Source: Acidobacteriota bacterium
GTDB taxonomy: Bacteria > Acidobacteriota > Vicinamibacteria > Vicinamibacterales > CAVVIG01
Assembly: GCA_025463215.1 (NCBI GenBank)
Contig: JAOBWF010000176.1
Span: forward strand, 1 to 57,060
Length of the DNA stretch: 57,060 nucleotides
Direction: 5' to 3'
Shown here: positions 50,509-57,060 of the stretch, one piece after another
Position numbering within the stretch: the first letter of the stretch is position 1
Layout: each line of letters opens with the position of its first letter
Translations under genes and position numbers: made by a program
The notes under the pieces: model-generated
What the model was told of the DNA's origin: nothing
The model's input: the letters and a program-made list of their open reading frames with translations, nothing else
Database searches by the model: none

Positions 50509-51846
50509 ATGACCGTCCCGTCCATCACCACCGCGCTCCCCGGTCCCAGGGCCAAAGCGATCATCGTTCGCGATAACGCGGTCGTCTCGCCGTCATACAC
50601 CCGCGGATATCCGCTGGTCATCGCCAGCGGCACCGGGTCGTCCGTCGAGGATGTCGACGGCAACGTCTTCCTCGACTGCGCCGCCGGCATCGCGGTGAAC
50701 TCCACCGGGCACTCGCACCCCGCGGTCGTCAAGGCGATTATCGAGCAGGCGCAGAAATTTCTGCACATGTCGGGGACCGACTTCTACTACGAGCCGCAGG
50801 TGCGGCTCGCGGAGGAGCTGGCGGCGATCACGCCGATTCAGGGCGGGGTGCGATCGTTTTTCGGCAACTCGGGCACCGAGGCGATCGAAGCGTGCCTCAA
50901 GCTGTCGCGCTACGCGACCGGCCGCCAGAACATCATCGCGTTCTTCGGCGCGTTTCACGGCCGCACCATGGGATCGCTGTCGCTGACGGCGAGCAAGGCG
51001 ATCCAGCGCCGCGGCTTCGGGCCGCTGCTGCCCGGCGTGTATCACGCGCCGTACCCGGATTGCTATCGTCCGCCGCTCGGCGCCACCGCCGGGAGCTGCT
51101 CGGCCGCGTGCGTCGACTTCATCGAGCACCAGCTGTTCGCGAGCCTCGTCCCGCCCGACGAAGTCGCCGCCATCGTCGTCGAGCCGATTCAAGGGGAGGG
51201 CGGCTACAACGTCGCGCCGGACGAATTCCTGCAGCGGCTGCGCGAGCTGACGAAGCGGCATGGCATCCTGCTGGTCGTCGACGAAGTGCAGTCCGGCATG
51301 GGGCGCTCGGGCAAGATGTTCGCGATCGAGTTCACGGGCGTCGAGCCCGACATGATCGCGATCGCCAAAGGGATCGCGTCGGGGCTGCCGCTCGGCGTCG
51401 CCGTCGCGCGTGCCGGGCTGATGGCGTGGCCGCCGGGGTCGCACGCGAGCACGTTCGGCGGCAACCCGGTATCGTGCGCGGCGGCGCTAGCGACGATCGC
51501 GCTGTTGCGGGATCGTCTCGTCGCCAATGCGGCCGATGTCGGCGCCCACCTGATGGCGGGATTGAAGGCGCTCGCCGACAAGCATCCGTTGATCGGCGAC
51601 GTCCGCGGGCGCGGCCTGATGATCGGCGTCGAACTGGTGCGCGATCGGCAGACCAAGGAACGCGCGGCCGAGGAGCGCAACGCGGTAGTCACCGCGGCGT
51701 TCAACCGCGGCCTCCTGATCCTCGGCGCCGGCAAGAATACCGTCCGCTTCTCGCCGCCGCTGGTGCTCACGCGCGGCGAAGCCGACACCGCGGTCAGGAT
51801 TTTCGACGAAGCGCTGACCGAGATCGAGGCGACACGGCAAAGATGA
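50509..51846 (+). CDS. Class III PLP-dependent aminotransferase (GabT/ornithine type)
   Basis: A 445-residue enzyme. It has ALPGPRAKAIIVRDNAVVSPSY at the N-terminus, then DVDGNVFLDCAAGIAVNSTGHSHP, NSGTEAIEACLKLSRYATGR, AFHGRTMGSLSLTASK, EPIQGEGGYNVAP and VDEVQSGMGRSGKMFA; the PLP lysine lies in IAIAKGIASGLPLG. The pattern (TDFYYEPQ and HAPYPDCYRPP) places it with the 4-aminobutyrate / omega-amino acid and broad-specificity amino acid racemase group rather than biosynthetic ArgD. The exact donor is not determined. I used ATG 50509 because upstream codons are encoded by the heptamer array. Confidence 0.85.
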   Translation: MTVPSITTALPGPRAKAIIVRDNAVVSPSYTRGYPLVIASGTGSSVEDVDGNVFLDCAAGIAVNSTGHSHPAVVKAIIEQAQKFLHMSGTDFYYEPQVRLAEELAAITPIQGGVRSFFGNSGTEAIEACLKLSRYATGRQNIIAFFGAFHGRTMGSLSLTASKAIQRRGFGPLLPGVYHAPYPDCYRPPLGATAGSCSAACVDFIEHQLFASLVPPDEVAAIVVEPIQGEGGYNVAPDEFLQRLRELTKRHGILLVVDEVQSGMGRSGKMFAIEFTGVEPDMIAIAKGIASGLPLGVAVARAGLMAWPPGSHASTFGGNPVSCAAALATIALLRDRLVANAADVGAHLMAGLKALADKHPLIGDVRGRGLMIGVELVRDRQTKERAAEERNAVVTAAFNRGLLILGAGKNTVRFSPPLVLTRGEADTAVRIFDEALTEIEATRQR

Positions 51847-51932
51847 CACCGCAGAGAACGCAACGCGCGCCTTGATTTGCATAACCGGCGTTTTACCCTG
51901 CGTGCTCCGGAGGCTTCACGGTTTCTTCTTCT
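51843..51932. repeat. Inverted 9-nt-type array after the aminotransferase
   Basis: CCGCAGAGA, ACGCAACGC on the left and CCCTGCGTG, CTCCGGAGG, CTTCACGGT on the right around an AT-richer centre. It is another member of the CGCAGAG family, starting at the aminotransferase stop. Confidence 0.65.
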
Positions 51933-51969
51933 TCGTACGTGGCTGGAGTCTTGCTGGTGCTGTCGGACG

Positions 51970-52335
51970 ATGACCGACGCCCGCATTGCACTGGGGAAGA
52001 CCGGCGAAGATCTCGCGTGCGCGGCGTTGGAGCAGCGCGGCTACGAGATTATCGACAGGCGCCATCGCCAGCGGGGTGGAGAAATTGACATCATCGCCAA
52101 GGACGGTGCGACGTGGGTCTTCGTCGAGGTGAAGGCGCGCGACAGCCATGAGTTCGGCGAAGCGGTGGAGGCGGTCACGCCGTCCAAGCGCCGCCGCATC
52201 GCGCGGCTCGCGATCGACTACGCCACGCGCCATCGCCTGTTGAATTGCCCGTGCCGGTTCGACGTCGTGGCGATCCATTTCGACGACGGGAACGCGCGGA
52301 TCGAAGTGTTTCAGAACGCCTTCGATGCCTTCTGA
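51970..52335 (+). CDS. YraN family (UPF0102) endonuclease-fold protein
   Basis: A 121-residue protein: ALGKTGEDLACAALEQRGYEIIDRRHRQRGGEIDIIAKDGATWVFVEVKAR. Nuclease-like residues E38, D40, E53 and K55 (E-x-D...E-x-K) are intact, matching a Holliday-junction-resolvase-like fold. The function of YraN is not established. The ATG at 51970 starts the conserved region; an earlier in-frame ATG would run through the repeat. Confidence 0.9.
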   Translation: MTDARIALGKTGEDLACAALEQRGYEIIDRRHRQRGGEIDIIAKDGATWVFVEVKARDSHEFGEAVEAVTPSKRRRIARLAIDYATRHRLLNCPCRFDVVAIHFDDGNARIEVFQNAFDAF

Positions 52336-52366
52336 CGCTCTGTGAATTGTCGCTTGTTACGTGTAA

Positions 52367-53371
52367 ATGCCTGAATTACGAAGAGACCCCGTAACCGGAC
52401 GCTGGGTGATCATCTCCACGGATCGTCAGAAGCGGCCGCACGACTTTCACTTCGAGCGCGCCGCGCCGGCGGGGCGCGAGCACTGCCCGTTCTGCCCAGG
52501 GCACGAGGCGATGACGCCGCCGGAAGTCCTCGCCTACCGGCCTGGGGGCGGCGCGCCCAACACACCCGGCTGGGACCTGCGCGTCGTGCCCAACAAGTAT
52601 CCGGCGCTCGAGGTCGAGGGGACGACGGTCGATCGCGAGGGCGACGGGATGTTCGATCGGATGAGCGGGATTGGGGCGCACGAGGTGATCATAGAAACGC
52701 CGGATCACGATCGGCGGCTGGCGCTGCAATCCGAGACCGAGATCGAGCGGCTGCTGTGGGCGGCGCGCGAGCGCATGCTCGATCTCAAGCGCGACTTCCG
52801 GCTGAAATATATTTTGGTGTTCAAGAATCACGGCGCCGCGGCCGGGGCGACGCTGGAGCATCCGCACGCGCAGTTGATCGCGCTGCCGATCGTCCCCGAC
52901 TTCGTGCGCGACGAAATCGAGGGCGCGCGGCGGCATTTCGCGGTCAAGGAGCGGTGCATCTTCTGCGACATCGTGGCGCAGGAGCGGCGCGACGAGCGGC
53001 GGGTGATTCAGGAGAACGCCGACGTCGTCGCCATCGCGCCCTACGCGCCGCGGTTCGCGTTCGAGACCTGGCTGCTGCCCCGGCGCCACGGCGCGCGGTT
53101 CGAGCAGGCGTCGCGGCAGGAGTACGAGAGCCTGGCGCGGCTGCTGAAGGCGGTGCTGCAGCGGATGGACCGCGCGCTCGAATCGCCGCCGTTCAACCTG
53201 GTGCTGCACACCGCGCCGTTCGCCGATGCGGTCGACGAGGTGTATCACTGGCACCTCGAAATCATGCCCAAGCTGACCCGCGTCGCCGGGTTTGAGTGGG
53301 GGACGGGGTTCTACATCAACCCGACGCCGCCCGAGGAGGCGGCGCAGGTGCTCCGGGCCGTACGGCTATAA
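52367..53371 (+). CDS. galT: Galactose-1-phosphate uridylyltransferase
   Basis: A 334-residue HIT-superfamily enzyme. N-terminal LRRDPVTGRWVIISTDRQKRP and zinc-type CPFCPGHE, then VVPNKYPALEV, GAHEVIIETPDHD, active-site HPH in ATLEHPHAQLIALP, a second cysteine pair CIFCDIV, and C-terminal VYHWHLEIMPKLTRVAGFEWGTGFYINPTPPEEAA. It exchanges UMP between UDP-glucose and galactose-1-phosphate (Leloir pathway); some relatives act as ADP-glucose or other nucleotidyl transferases. No galK or galE nearby. It is the last protein gene before the tRNA pair. Confidence 0.9.
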   Translation: MPELRRDPVTGRWVIISTDRQKRPHDFHFERAAPAGREHCPFCPGHEAMTPPEVLAYRPGGGAPNTPGWDLRVVPNKYPALEVEGTTVDREGDGMFDRMSGIGAHEVIIETPDHDRRLALQSETEIERLLWAARERMLDLKRDFRLKYILVFKNHGAAAGATLEHPHAQLIALPIVPDFVRDEIEGARRHFAVKERCIFCDIVAQERRDERRVIQENADVVAIAPYAPRFAFETWLLPRRHGARFEQASRQEYESLARLLKAVLQRMDRALESPPFNLVLHTAPFADAVDEVYHWHLEIMPKLTRVAGFEWGTGFYINPTPPEEAAQVLRAVRL

Positions 53372-53414
53372 CTTGAAAGCCGACCCGGCCGTGTGGTACT
53401 TTGAGGGTTCGCGG

Positions 53415-53489
53415 GCGGGAATAGCTCAGTGGTAGAGTGCGACCTTGCCAAGGTCGAAGTCGCGGGTTCGAATCCCGTTTCCCGCTCCA
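53415..53489 (+). tRNA. tRNA-Gly (anticodon GCC)
   Basis: 75 nt including encoded CCA. Acceptor GCGGGAA pairs with TTCCCGC; D arm GCTCAGTGGTAGAGT; anticodon stem CGACC/GGTCG with loop TTGCCAA (GCC, Gly); T arm CGGGTTCGAATCCCG. All four stems are intact. Confidence 0.96.
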
Positions 53490-53515
53490 ACATTTTCTTC
53501 TCGCCAGGGGTTCAG

Positions 53516-53535
53516 GGCGGGTCGCAAGACCCGCC
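53516..53535 (+). terminator. GCAA-tetraloop hairpin between the two tRNAs
   Basis: 8-bp stem GGCGGGTC/GACCCGCC closed by GCAA and followed by ATTCGTCTTTCT. It could be a terminator or a processing signal between tRNA-Gly and tRNA-Cys. Confidence 0.55.
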
Positions 53536-53551
53536 ATTCGTCTTTCTATGG

Positions 53552-53625
53552 GGCGCCGTCGCCAAGAGGTAAGGCAGAGGTCTGCAAAACCTCCACCCCC
53601 GGTTCAAATCCGGGCGGCGCCTCCA
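53552..53625 (+). tRNA. tRNA-Cys (anticodon GCA)
   Basis: 74 nt including encoded CCA. Acceptor GGCGCCG pairs with CGGCGCC; anticodon stem GAGGT/ACCTC with loop CTGCAAA (GCA, Cys); T arm CCGGTTCAAATCCGG. An integrase stop codon lies 5 bp past the 3' end, so this gene is the probable integration site. Confidence 0.96.
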
Positions 53626-53629
53626 CTCA
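53599..53629. other. Probable attachment site at the 3' end of tRNA-Cys
   Basis: Tyrosine integrases of this kind usually recombine at the T arm and 3' end of a tRNA gene. The gene here is complete, so this would be the end that keeps the tRNA. I found no second copy of the tRNA 3' end up to 57060; the other junction should lie beyond the window. Confidence 0.45.
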
Positions 53630-54829
53630 CTAACTCACTCCCTTGCTAACACTTGCCGTCGTTGACGGCGTTTCTTCGATCGACGATTTGGGACCAGTTG
53701 GGAACAACTGGGCTTCGAGCTGTTCGATCGCACGCCGATGCGACCCGCCCACGACGTGCGTGTAGATGTTCAGCGTCGTCTGGATGCTGGCGTGCCCGAG
53801 TTGCTCTTGCGCGATCTTTACCGGGACTCCGAGATCGTCGAGCAGCGACGAATGAATGTGGCGGAACTGATGCCACGTGACGCGCCCGAGCCCCGCACGT
53901 TCCGCCGCCGGTTGTAGGATCCGCTCCAGCAGCTTCGATTCGCGGAGAGGTTCGCCGGCCTTGTTCGGGAACACCAGGTCGTCGTCGCCCTGGCGCGTCG
54001 ATCGCTCGCGATGTTCCTTCAGCGACTTGACCGCCTGCGGTCCCAGCGGAATCGTTCGCCGCGACTTGTGCGTTTTCGGTCGCTGGAACTTGGCCTCGTA
54101 CACCGACTCACGAACGGCCAGGGTTCCGACCTCTAGGTCCAGCGCTCGCCACCGCACCGCCAGCAACTCGCCGATTCGCAAACCCGTCGCCGCGATCAGC
54201 TCGACCATCGTCCGATACGGCTCGACGACTTCGTTCAGGAGCTTCCCGAAGTCGTCGCCGGCGAGGATCGCGGGCGCCGCACGTTCCGCCTGCTGCGGGA
54301 ACTTGACGCCGCGCGCAGGGTTCACCGCGAGATAGCCGTACTCGACCGCGGTCTCGAGGATGCCGGACAGCAGCGTCCATGAGTTGCGGACGGTCTGCCA
54401 TCCAAGCTGCTGACGGAACTTGTCGGCAACGAACTGCTGCACATCGAGCTTGCCGATGTCCCGCAGGCGCCACTCGCGCCAGTAAGGGAGCACGTGCTTG
54501 TTCAGCACGTTCTTGTAGCCATGCTGCGTCGAGAGCTTCAACGTCGGCAGCACGAGCACCGACCACTGACTCTCAGCGAACATCCCGAAGCGCGTCGACG
54601 ATTCGGGTTTGGTCGCCCCCTGGTTGACGGGCCGGAGTTGTTCCTCCAGCTTCGTCAACGCATGCCGCTTCGTGGGGAGCTCCGTAACACTGCCGAGCAC
54701 CACCGACTTATGCAGCCGACCGAGTTGTCCGCCTTCCAGCAACACGTCCTCCCGCCACCGCGCCACCCAGACCTTGCGCTGTTGTCCACGCCTGAACAAA
54801 CAGCCTGTTTGATACCGTCTTCGAGCCAC
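53630..54829 (-). CDS. Tyrosine recombinase / phage-type integrase
   Basis: A 399-residue integrase. The N-terminal arm-binding part (residues 1-60) is basic (MARRRYQTGCLFRRGQQRKVWVARW). The core-binding SAM-like domain lies at about 85-170. The catalytic domain has R218 (ATGLRIGELL), a lysine in PKTHKSRR, H320-x2-R323 (WHQFRH), H346 (LGHAS) and nucleophile Y356 (LNIYTHV), so the active site is complete. GTG start with AGGAGG 5 nt upstream. Its stop is 5 bp from the tRNA-Cys end, the usual position for an integrase that uses that tRNA. Confidence 0.95.
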   Translation of the reverse strand: MARRRYQTGCLFRRGQQRKVWVARWREDVLLEGGQLGRLHKSVVLGSVTELPTKRHALTKLEEQLRPVNQGATKPESSTRFGMFAESQWSVLVLPTLKLSTQHGYKNVLNKHVLPYWREWRLRDIGKLDVQQFVADKFRQQLGWQTVRNSWTLLSGILETAVEYGYLAVNPARGVKFPQQAERAAPAILAGDDFGKLLNEVVEPYRTMVELIAATGLRIGELLAVRWRALDLEVGTLAVRESVYEAKFQRPKTHKSRRTIPLGPQAVKSLKEHRERSTRQGDDDLVFPNKAGEPLRESKLLERILQPAAERAGLGRVTWHQFRHIHSSLLDDLGVPVKIAQEQLGHASIQTTLNIYTHVVGGSHRRAIEQLEAQLFPTGPKSSIEETPSTTASVSKGVS

Positions 54830-54900
54830 CGGTGCCTCCTCTCACGGAGTGGCTCGCCTTGCCTTCTGTGGCTTCACGGTAGCGCGGTGGGGGAGCGTCG

Positions 54901-55179
54901 TCAACGTCGGCGGCCCCCGGCGCGAGCCGCGGGCCGCTTGGCGTCGACGTAGGCGCGCAGATCGCGGTGATCGAATCGAATGTACTTGCCCAGTTTGACG
55001 AACGGCAGGCGGTCGTCGGCGTCACCGCGCGTGTGTTCATAGACCCAGGACACCGTCACGTTGAGCATCCTTGCCGCGTCGCGGACGGTGAGGAGCTCCG
55101 CGCCGGCGCTGCTATCGACGGTGTCGCGTAATGGCTCGACGTCGCTACGAAGAGACAGCAGTTCGGGTGCTCTGTTCAT
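54901..55179 (-). CDS. Excisionase-like helix-turn-helix protein
   Basis: A 92-residue protein from ATG 55179. The core LLTVRDAARMLNVTVSWVYEHTRG...RLPFVKLGKYIRFDHRDLRAYVDA is the MerR-like helix-turn-helix of excisionases and related DNA-binding proteins, with an Arg/Ala-rich tail (KRPAARAGGRRR). It sits 71 bp upstream of the integrase on the same strand, the common place for a recombination directionality factor. An in-frame ATG at 55284 would add 35 poorly conserved residues. Confidence 0.8.
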   Translation of the reverse strand: MNRAPELLSLRSDVEPLRDTVDSSAGAELLTVRDAARMLNVTVSWVYEHTRGDADDRLPFVKLGKYIRFDHRDLRAYVDAKRPAARAGGRRR

Positions 55180-55434
55180 GATGGTTGTCGTCCCTGAATC
55201 AACGCTCGGTGTAGCGGTGCGCGACGGATGTTCGCGCTGCGCCGTCGTTTTCACGCGGTCGCGCGCGGCCACAGTGCGTTTCACCTCTGTTCATCGCGAT
55301 GCGACCTTGCAGACGGATTGAGCAAGATTCGTGACTGCTCGACTTCCTGGTCACGTTCGCGCAGAGAGCCGGCGTGCGCAGCTGGCGGATGATCGAGGAC
55401 TTGGCGGCAGACTGCGACGGTCCGAAGGGAGTCA

Positions 55435-55477
55435 GAGCAGGGGTCAACGCTCCAGGGGAGCGTTGACCCCCTTGCTC
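55435..55477. repeat. Perfect 14-bp hairpin in the island
   Basis: GGGGTCAACGCTCC / GGAGCGTTGACCCC around AGG, extended by GAGCA/TGCTC after a 2-nt bulge. It has a REP-like form. Confidence 0.85.
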
Positions 55478-55663
55478 CGACGCTCAACGTTCACGAGTGT
55501 GACGGCCAGCGTGTTGATCGCGAAAGCTGCGGAGACTCTTGGTGCCCAGGCAAATCGAACAACGGCCGATAGATACAAGTGCTGCCGAGATTTGAAAGCT
55601 AGGTGGTGCGAAGAACGTCAACGGCGCATTGTGCCGTTTGGCACATCGTTGAGAGTCAGTGAA

Positions 55664-55743
55664 GCGGGCAGGAGCGACCCCCTCTTGCTGACGCATCGCC
55701 GGCCCGCTGGGTGGCCGGCGACCGGGAGGTCGCTCCTGCCCGC
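55664..55743. repeat. Nested hairpin in the island (16-bp outer, 9-bp inner stem)
   Basis: Outer arms GCGGGCAGGAGCGACC and GGTCGCTCCTGCCCGC are perfect complements 48 bp apart. Inside, TCGCCGGCC pairs with GGCCGGCGA around CGCTGGGT. Confidence 0.85.
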
Positions 55744-56147
55744 GGGCTCCATTCGAGCGGCTATTACGCACGACAAGTTGCGCCGGAATCCGTTCACGAC
55801 TGCGACTCCGATGCGCGGTCGAAGTCGGCTGCGGAAATGAGGCGGGTTCTAATGCGGAAGTCTGTTACGTTTCGCGCGCGAGATAGTTGGCGGGAGTCAG
55901 TATCGCGATGCCGCGGAATGGATTCAGATCCAGGAGATCTTGTGGCTGGTCACGATCGCGTCCGCGGGACCCGCGTCGAGTCGGCTTCCGCACGATCGAA
56001 TCGTGAGCGAGCGCGACGCACAATCTAATCGCGCTGAGCGAGGCGACACGCACGAAGAATCAGAGTCCGAGGGCTTCCTGACATCGACTGCTGTCGCGAA
56101 TATTGTAAGCGTCATTCACAGAGCCGATTCCCGCGAACCGTCCAGAG

Positions 56148-56153
56148 TAGAAT
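56148..56153 (+). promoter_or_regulatory. -10-like TAGAAT of the DUF4062 gene
   Basis: TAGAAT, 6 nt before the ATG at 56160, the same leaderless spacing as the chromosomal genes alaS and rsmE. Confidence 0.55.
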
Positions 56154-56159
56154 CCTGAG

Positions 56160-57060
56160 ATGGCCCGGCACCAGACAGCCAGAGTTGAACCGCTCCTGAT
56201 CGACCGCGCGGCGGCGGCAGAAATTCCGTCCCCCCAGGCCGTCGCCGAGTGGTCCCGCGGCAAGCGCAGTTTCATCTCAAGCGTGATGGCAGAGTTGCCG
56301 GCGGAGCGCGAAGCAGCGGGAGCGGGCGTTCGCGCGGTTGGCGCCACGCCGGTGATGTTCGAGATGTTTGGCGGGCGCGATGCCGATCCAGAGGATGCGT
56401 ACCTCGGAGAGGTTGAGAGTTCGGACATCTACGTCGGCATTCTCGGCCGCCGTTACGGCAAGCCTCTGCGGACCCGGTACTCTGCCACCCACACGGAATA
56501 TCTGCATGCCGAAAAGTCAGGCCTGCGCATCGCCGTCTGGTGCCTCAAGACGGACGACCGCGAAGGCCATGAGCAGTCCTTCCTTGATGAACTGCGTGCG
56601 TTCCACGTGGTCCCTACGTTTTCGACGCCGGACGATCTGCGGGCGCAGATCGAAGACAGGCTCAAGACCATCGCCGCGGAGGATCTCGCACCCTGGTGCA
56701 AGCTCGGCCTCGTCGTTTTTCGTGCGAGCGAGGTTGCCGACCACGGCGGCGAACTGCAAGTGACAGCCCGCGTGCGAAGCGACGAAGTCGCGCATGCTCT
56801 GGAGAGCCTCCGCGGCGAGAGGGGAATCCGCGGTGACGACGCTCGTTTCACGTGGGGTGGGCGCAGCCGTTTCGTGCGCGTCGCGTCAATGACGACTACC
56901 ACGACGACCTCGCGCTCAAAGACGATTGTGCTGAGGCTGGAAACCCGCGACGCGCAGCGCGACCATTTCATCGAGATGAGCATGAATGGGCGCTCGCCGG
57001 CAGACCTCACGGAACTGGCTCTCCGCTCGGCGCTGTTCGGCGTGAGCAATCCGCTCGACG
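56160..57060 (+). CDS. DUF4062 domain protein, 3' end missing
   Basis: The frame is open from the ATG at 56160 to the last base (300 codons). Residues about 35-130 are a DUF4062 domain: KRSFISSVMAELPAEREAA, a long middle GATPVMFEMFGGRDADPEDAYLGEVESSDIYVGILGRRYG, then THTEYLHAEKSGLRIAVWCLK. DUF4062 has a TIR/nucleotide-binding-like fold and is commonly the N-terminal module of large STAND-type or other multi-domain proteins, some with proposed anti-phage roles. The following region (LAPWCKLGLVVFRASEVADHGG...) is not recognised. It lies on an integrase island and starts 6 nt after TAGAAT. A defence role is inferred from domain and location only. Confidence 0.8.
   Translation, partial: MARHQTARVEPLLIDRAAAAEIPSPQAVAEWSRGKRSFISSVMAELPAEREAAGAGVRAVGATPVMFEMFGGRDADPEDAYLGEVESSDIYVGILGRRYGKPLRTRYSATHTEYLHAEKSGLRIAVWCLKTDDREGHEQSFLDELRAFHVVPTFSTPDDLRAQIEDRLKTIAAEDLAPWCKLGLVVFRASEVADHGGELQVTARVRSDEVAHALESLRGERGIRGDDARFTWGGRSRFVRVASMTTTTTTSRSKTIVLRLETRDAQRDHFIEMSMNGRSPADLTELALRSALFGVSNPLD

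Larger units (their letters stand above)
55180..56159. other. About 1 kb of the island with no credible gene
   Basis: I see no supported protein here; the open frames are short or compositionally unlikely. It holds two strong inverted repeats (55435-55477 and 55664-55743), a small hairpin GTGCC-GTTT-GGCAC (55631-55644) and the promoter of the DUF4062 gene at its right end. Confidence 0.6.
53630..57060. mobile_element. Integrative element or island at tRNA-Cys (left part)
   Basis: It begins at tRNA-Cys with an integrase facing the tRNA, followed by an excisionase-like HTH gene, about 1 kb of non-coding structured DNA and a DUF4062 gene. Base composition is visibly less GC-extreme than the flanking chromosome. 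The right end is not in the window. Confidence 0.7.

Noticed and set aside
53437-53649. Short open frames over the two tRNA genes
   Set aside because: They are translations of tRNA sequence; the cloverleafs are complete.
55331-55840. A 169-codon frame in the island
   Set aside because: It runs through both palindromic regions, has no recognisable domain and unusual composition.

Overview
The window is about 57 kb of dense, high-GC bacterial chromosome. I infer an acidobacterium, most likely the Vicinamibacteria (old subdivision 6) lineage. The reasons are an ETF:quinone oxidoreductase of the membrane CCG type beside etfBA, a bacillithiol-type BshC, PEGA-domain kinase-like proteins, a DUF1844 protein, an LptE lipoprotein (so a diderm envelope), exported carboxypeptidase-regulatory-like proteins and very GC-rich third codon positions. 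No rRNA or other taxonomic marker is present, so this placement is a judgement from gene content.

Layout, left to right. 1-4.2 kb: electron-transfer flavoprotein (etfB cut by the window edge, etfA), its membrane Fe-S quinone oxidoreductase and a lipid acyltransferase. 4.2-7.5 kb: a Tat-exported cupredoxin, a histone-deacetylase-like amidohydrolase and a soluble histidine kinase. 7.5-12 kb: leuS, lptE, holA, rpsT. 12-14.5 kb: a two-gene ABC exporter. 14.5-22.7 kb (minus strand): lytic transglycosylase, alaS, recX, pilT, a branched-chain aminotransferase with an isoleucine-dioxygenase-like 2OG enzyme, and a Ser/Thr kinase. 22.7-23.5 kb: a four-helix-bundle (S23/Avd-like) gene enclosed by long inverted arms of a degenerate 7-nt repeat. 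23.5-32 kb: rsmE, a CarboxypepD_reg surface protein, the heat-shock operon hrcA-grpE-dnaJ-prmA under a CIRCE-type operator, an amidohydrolase and xdhC. 32-46.6 kb: a class A penicillin-binding protein, bshC, a PEGA pseudokinase, carA, carB, comEC and mazG. 46.6-53.4 kb (plus strand): DUF1844, a PhnP-like hydrolase, ribF, an unknown 94-residue protein, cysS, a class III aminotransferase, yraN and galT. 53.4-57 kb: tRNA-Gly(GCC), tRNA-Cys(GCA), then an integrative element that starts at the tRNA-Cys 3' end (integrase, excisionase-like HTH, a non-coding structured stretch, and a DUF4062 gene running off the window).

Three sequence-level themes cut across the genes. First, many spacers carry short arrays with a 7-nt period whose unit differs from locus to locus; several are folded into inverted pairs, and some run through the 3' ends of genes, supplying stop codons and C-terminal tails (alaS, carA, bshC). 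A second class has a 9-nt period and is also inverted; it occurs in spacers, twice in frame inside comEC, and under the LptE signal peptide. Second, many genes start 6-8 nt after a -10-like hexamer (TAGAAT, TAATCT or TATAAT), which suggests widespread leaderless transcription; two divergent gene pairs share one symmetric -10 region. Third, the four-helix-bundle gene at 22.9-23.4 kb sits exactly between two such heptamer arms. I propose that it represents a complete element of which some other arrays may be remnants. This is the best candidate here for an undescribed system.

Most of the protein-coding content is housekeeping. The accessory parts are the four-helix-bundle element, the repeat families and the tRNA-Cys island.
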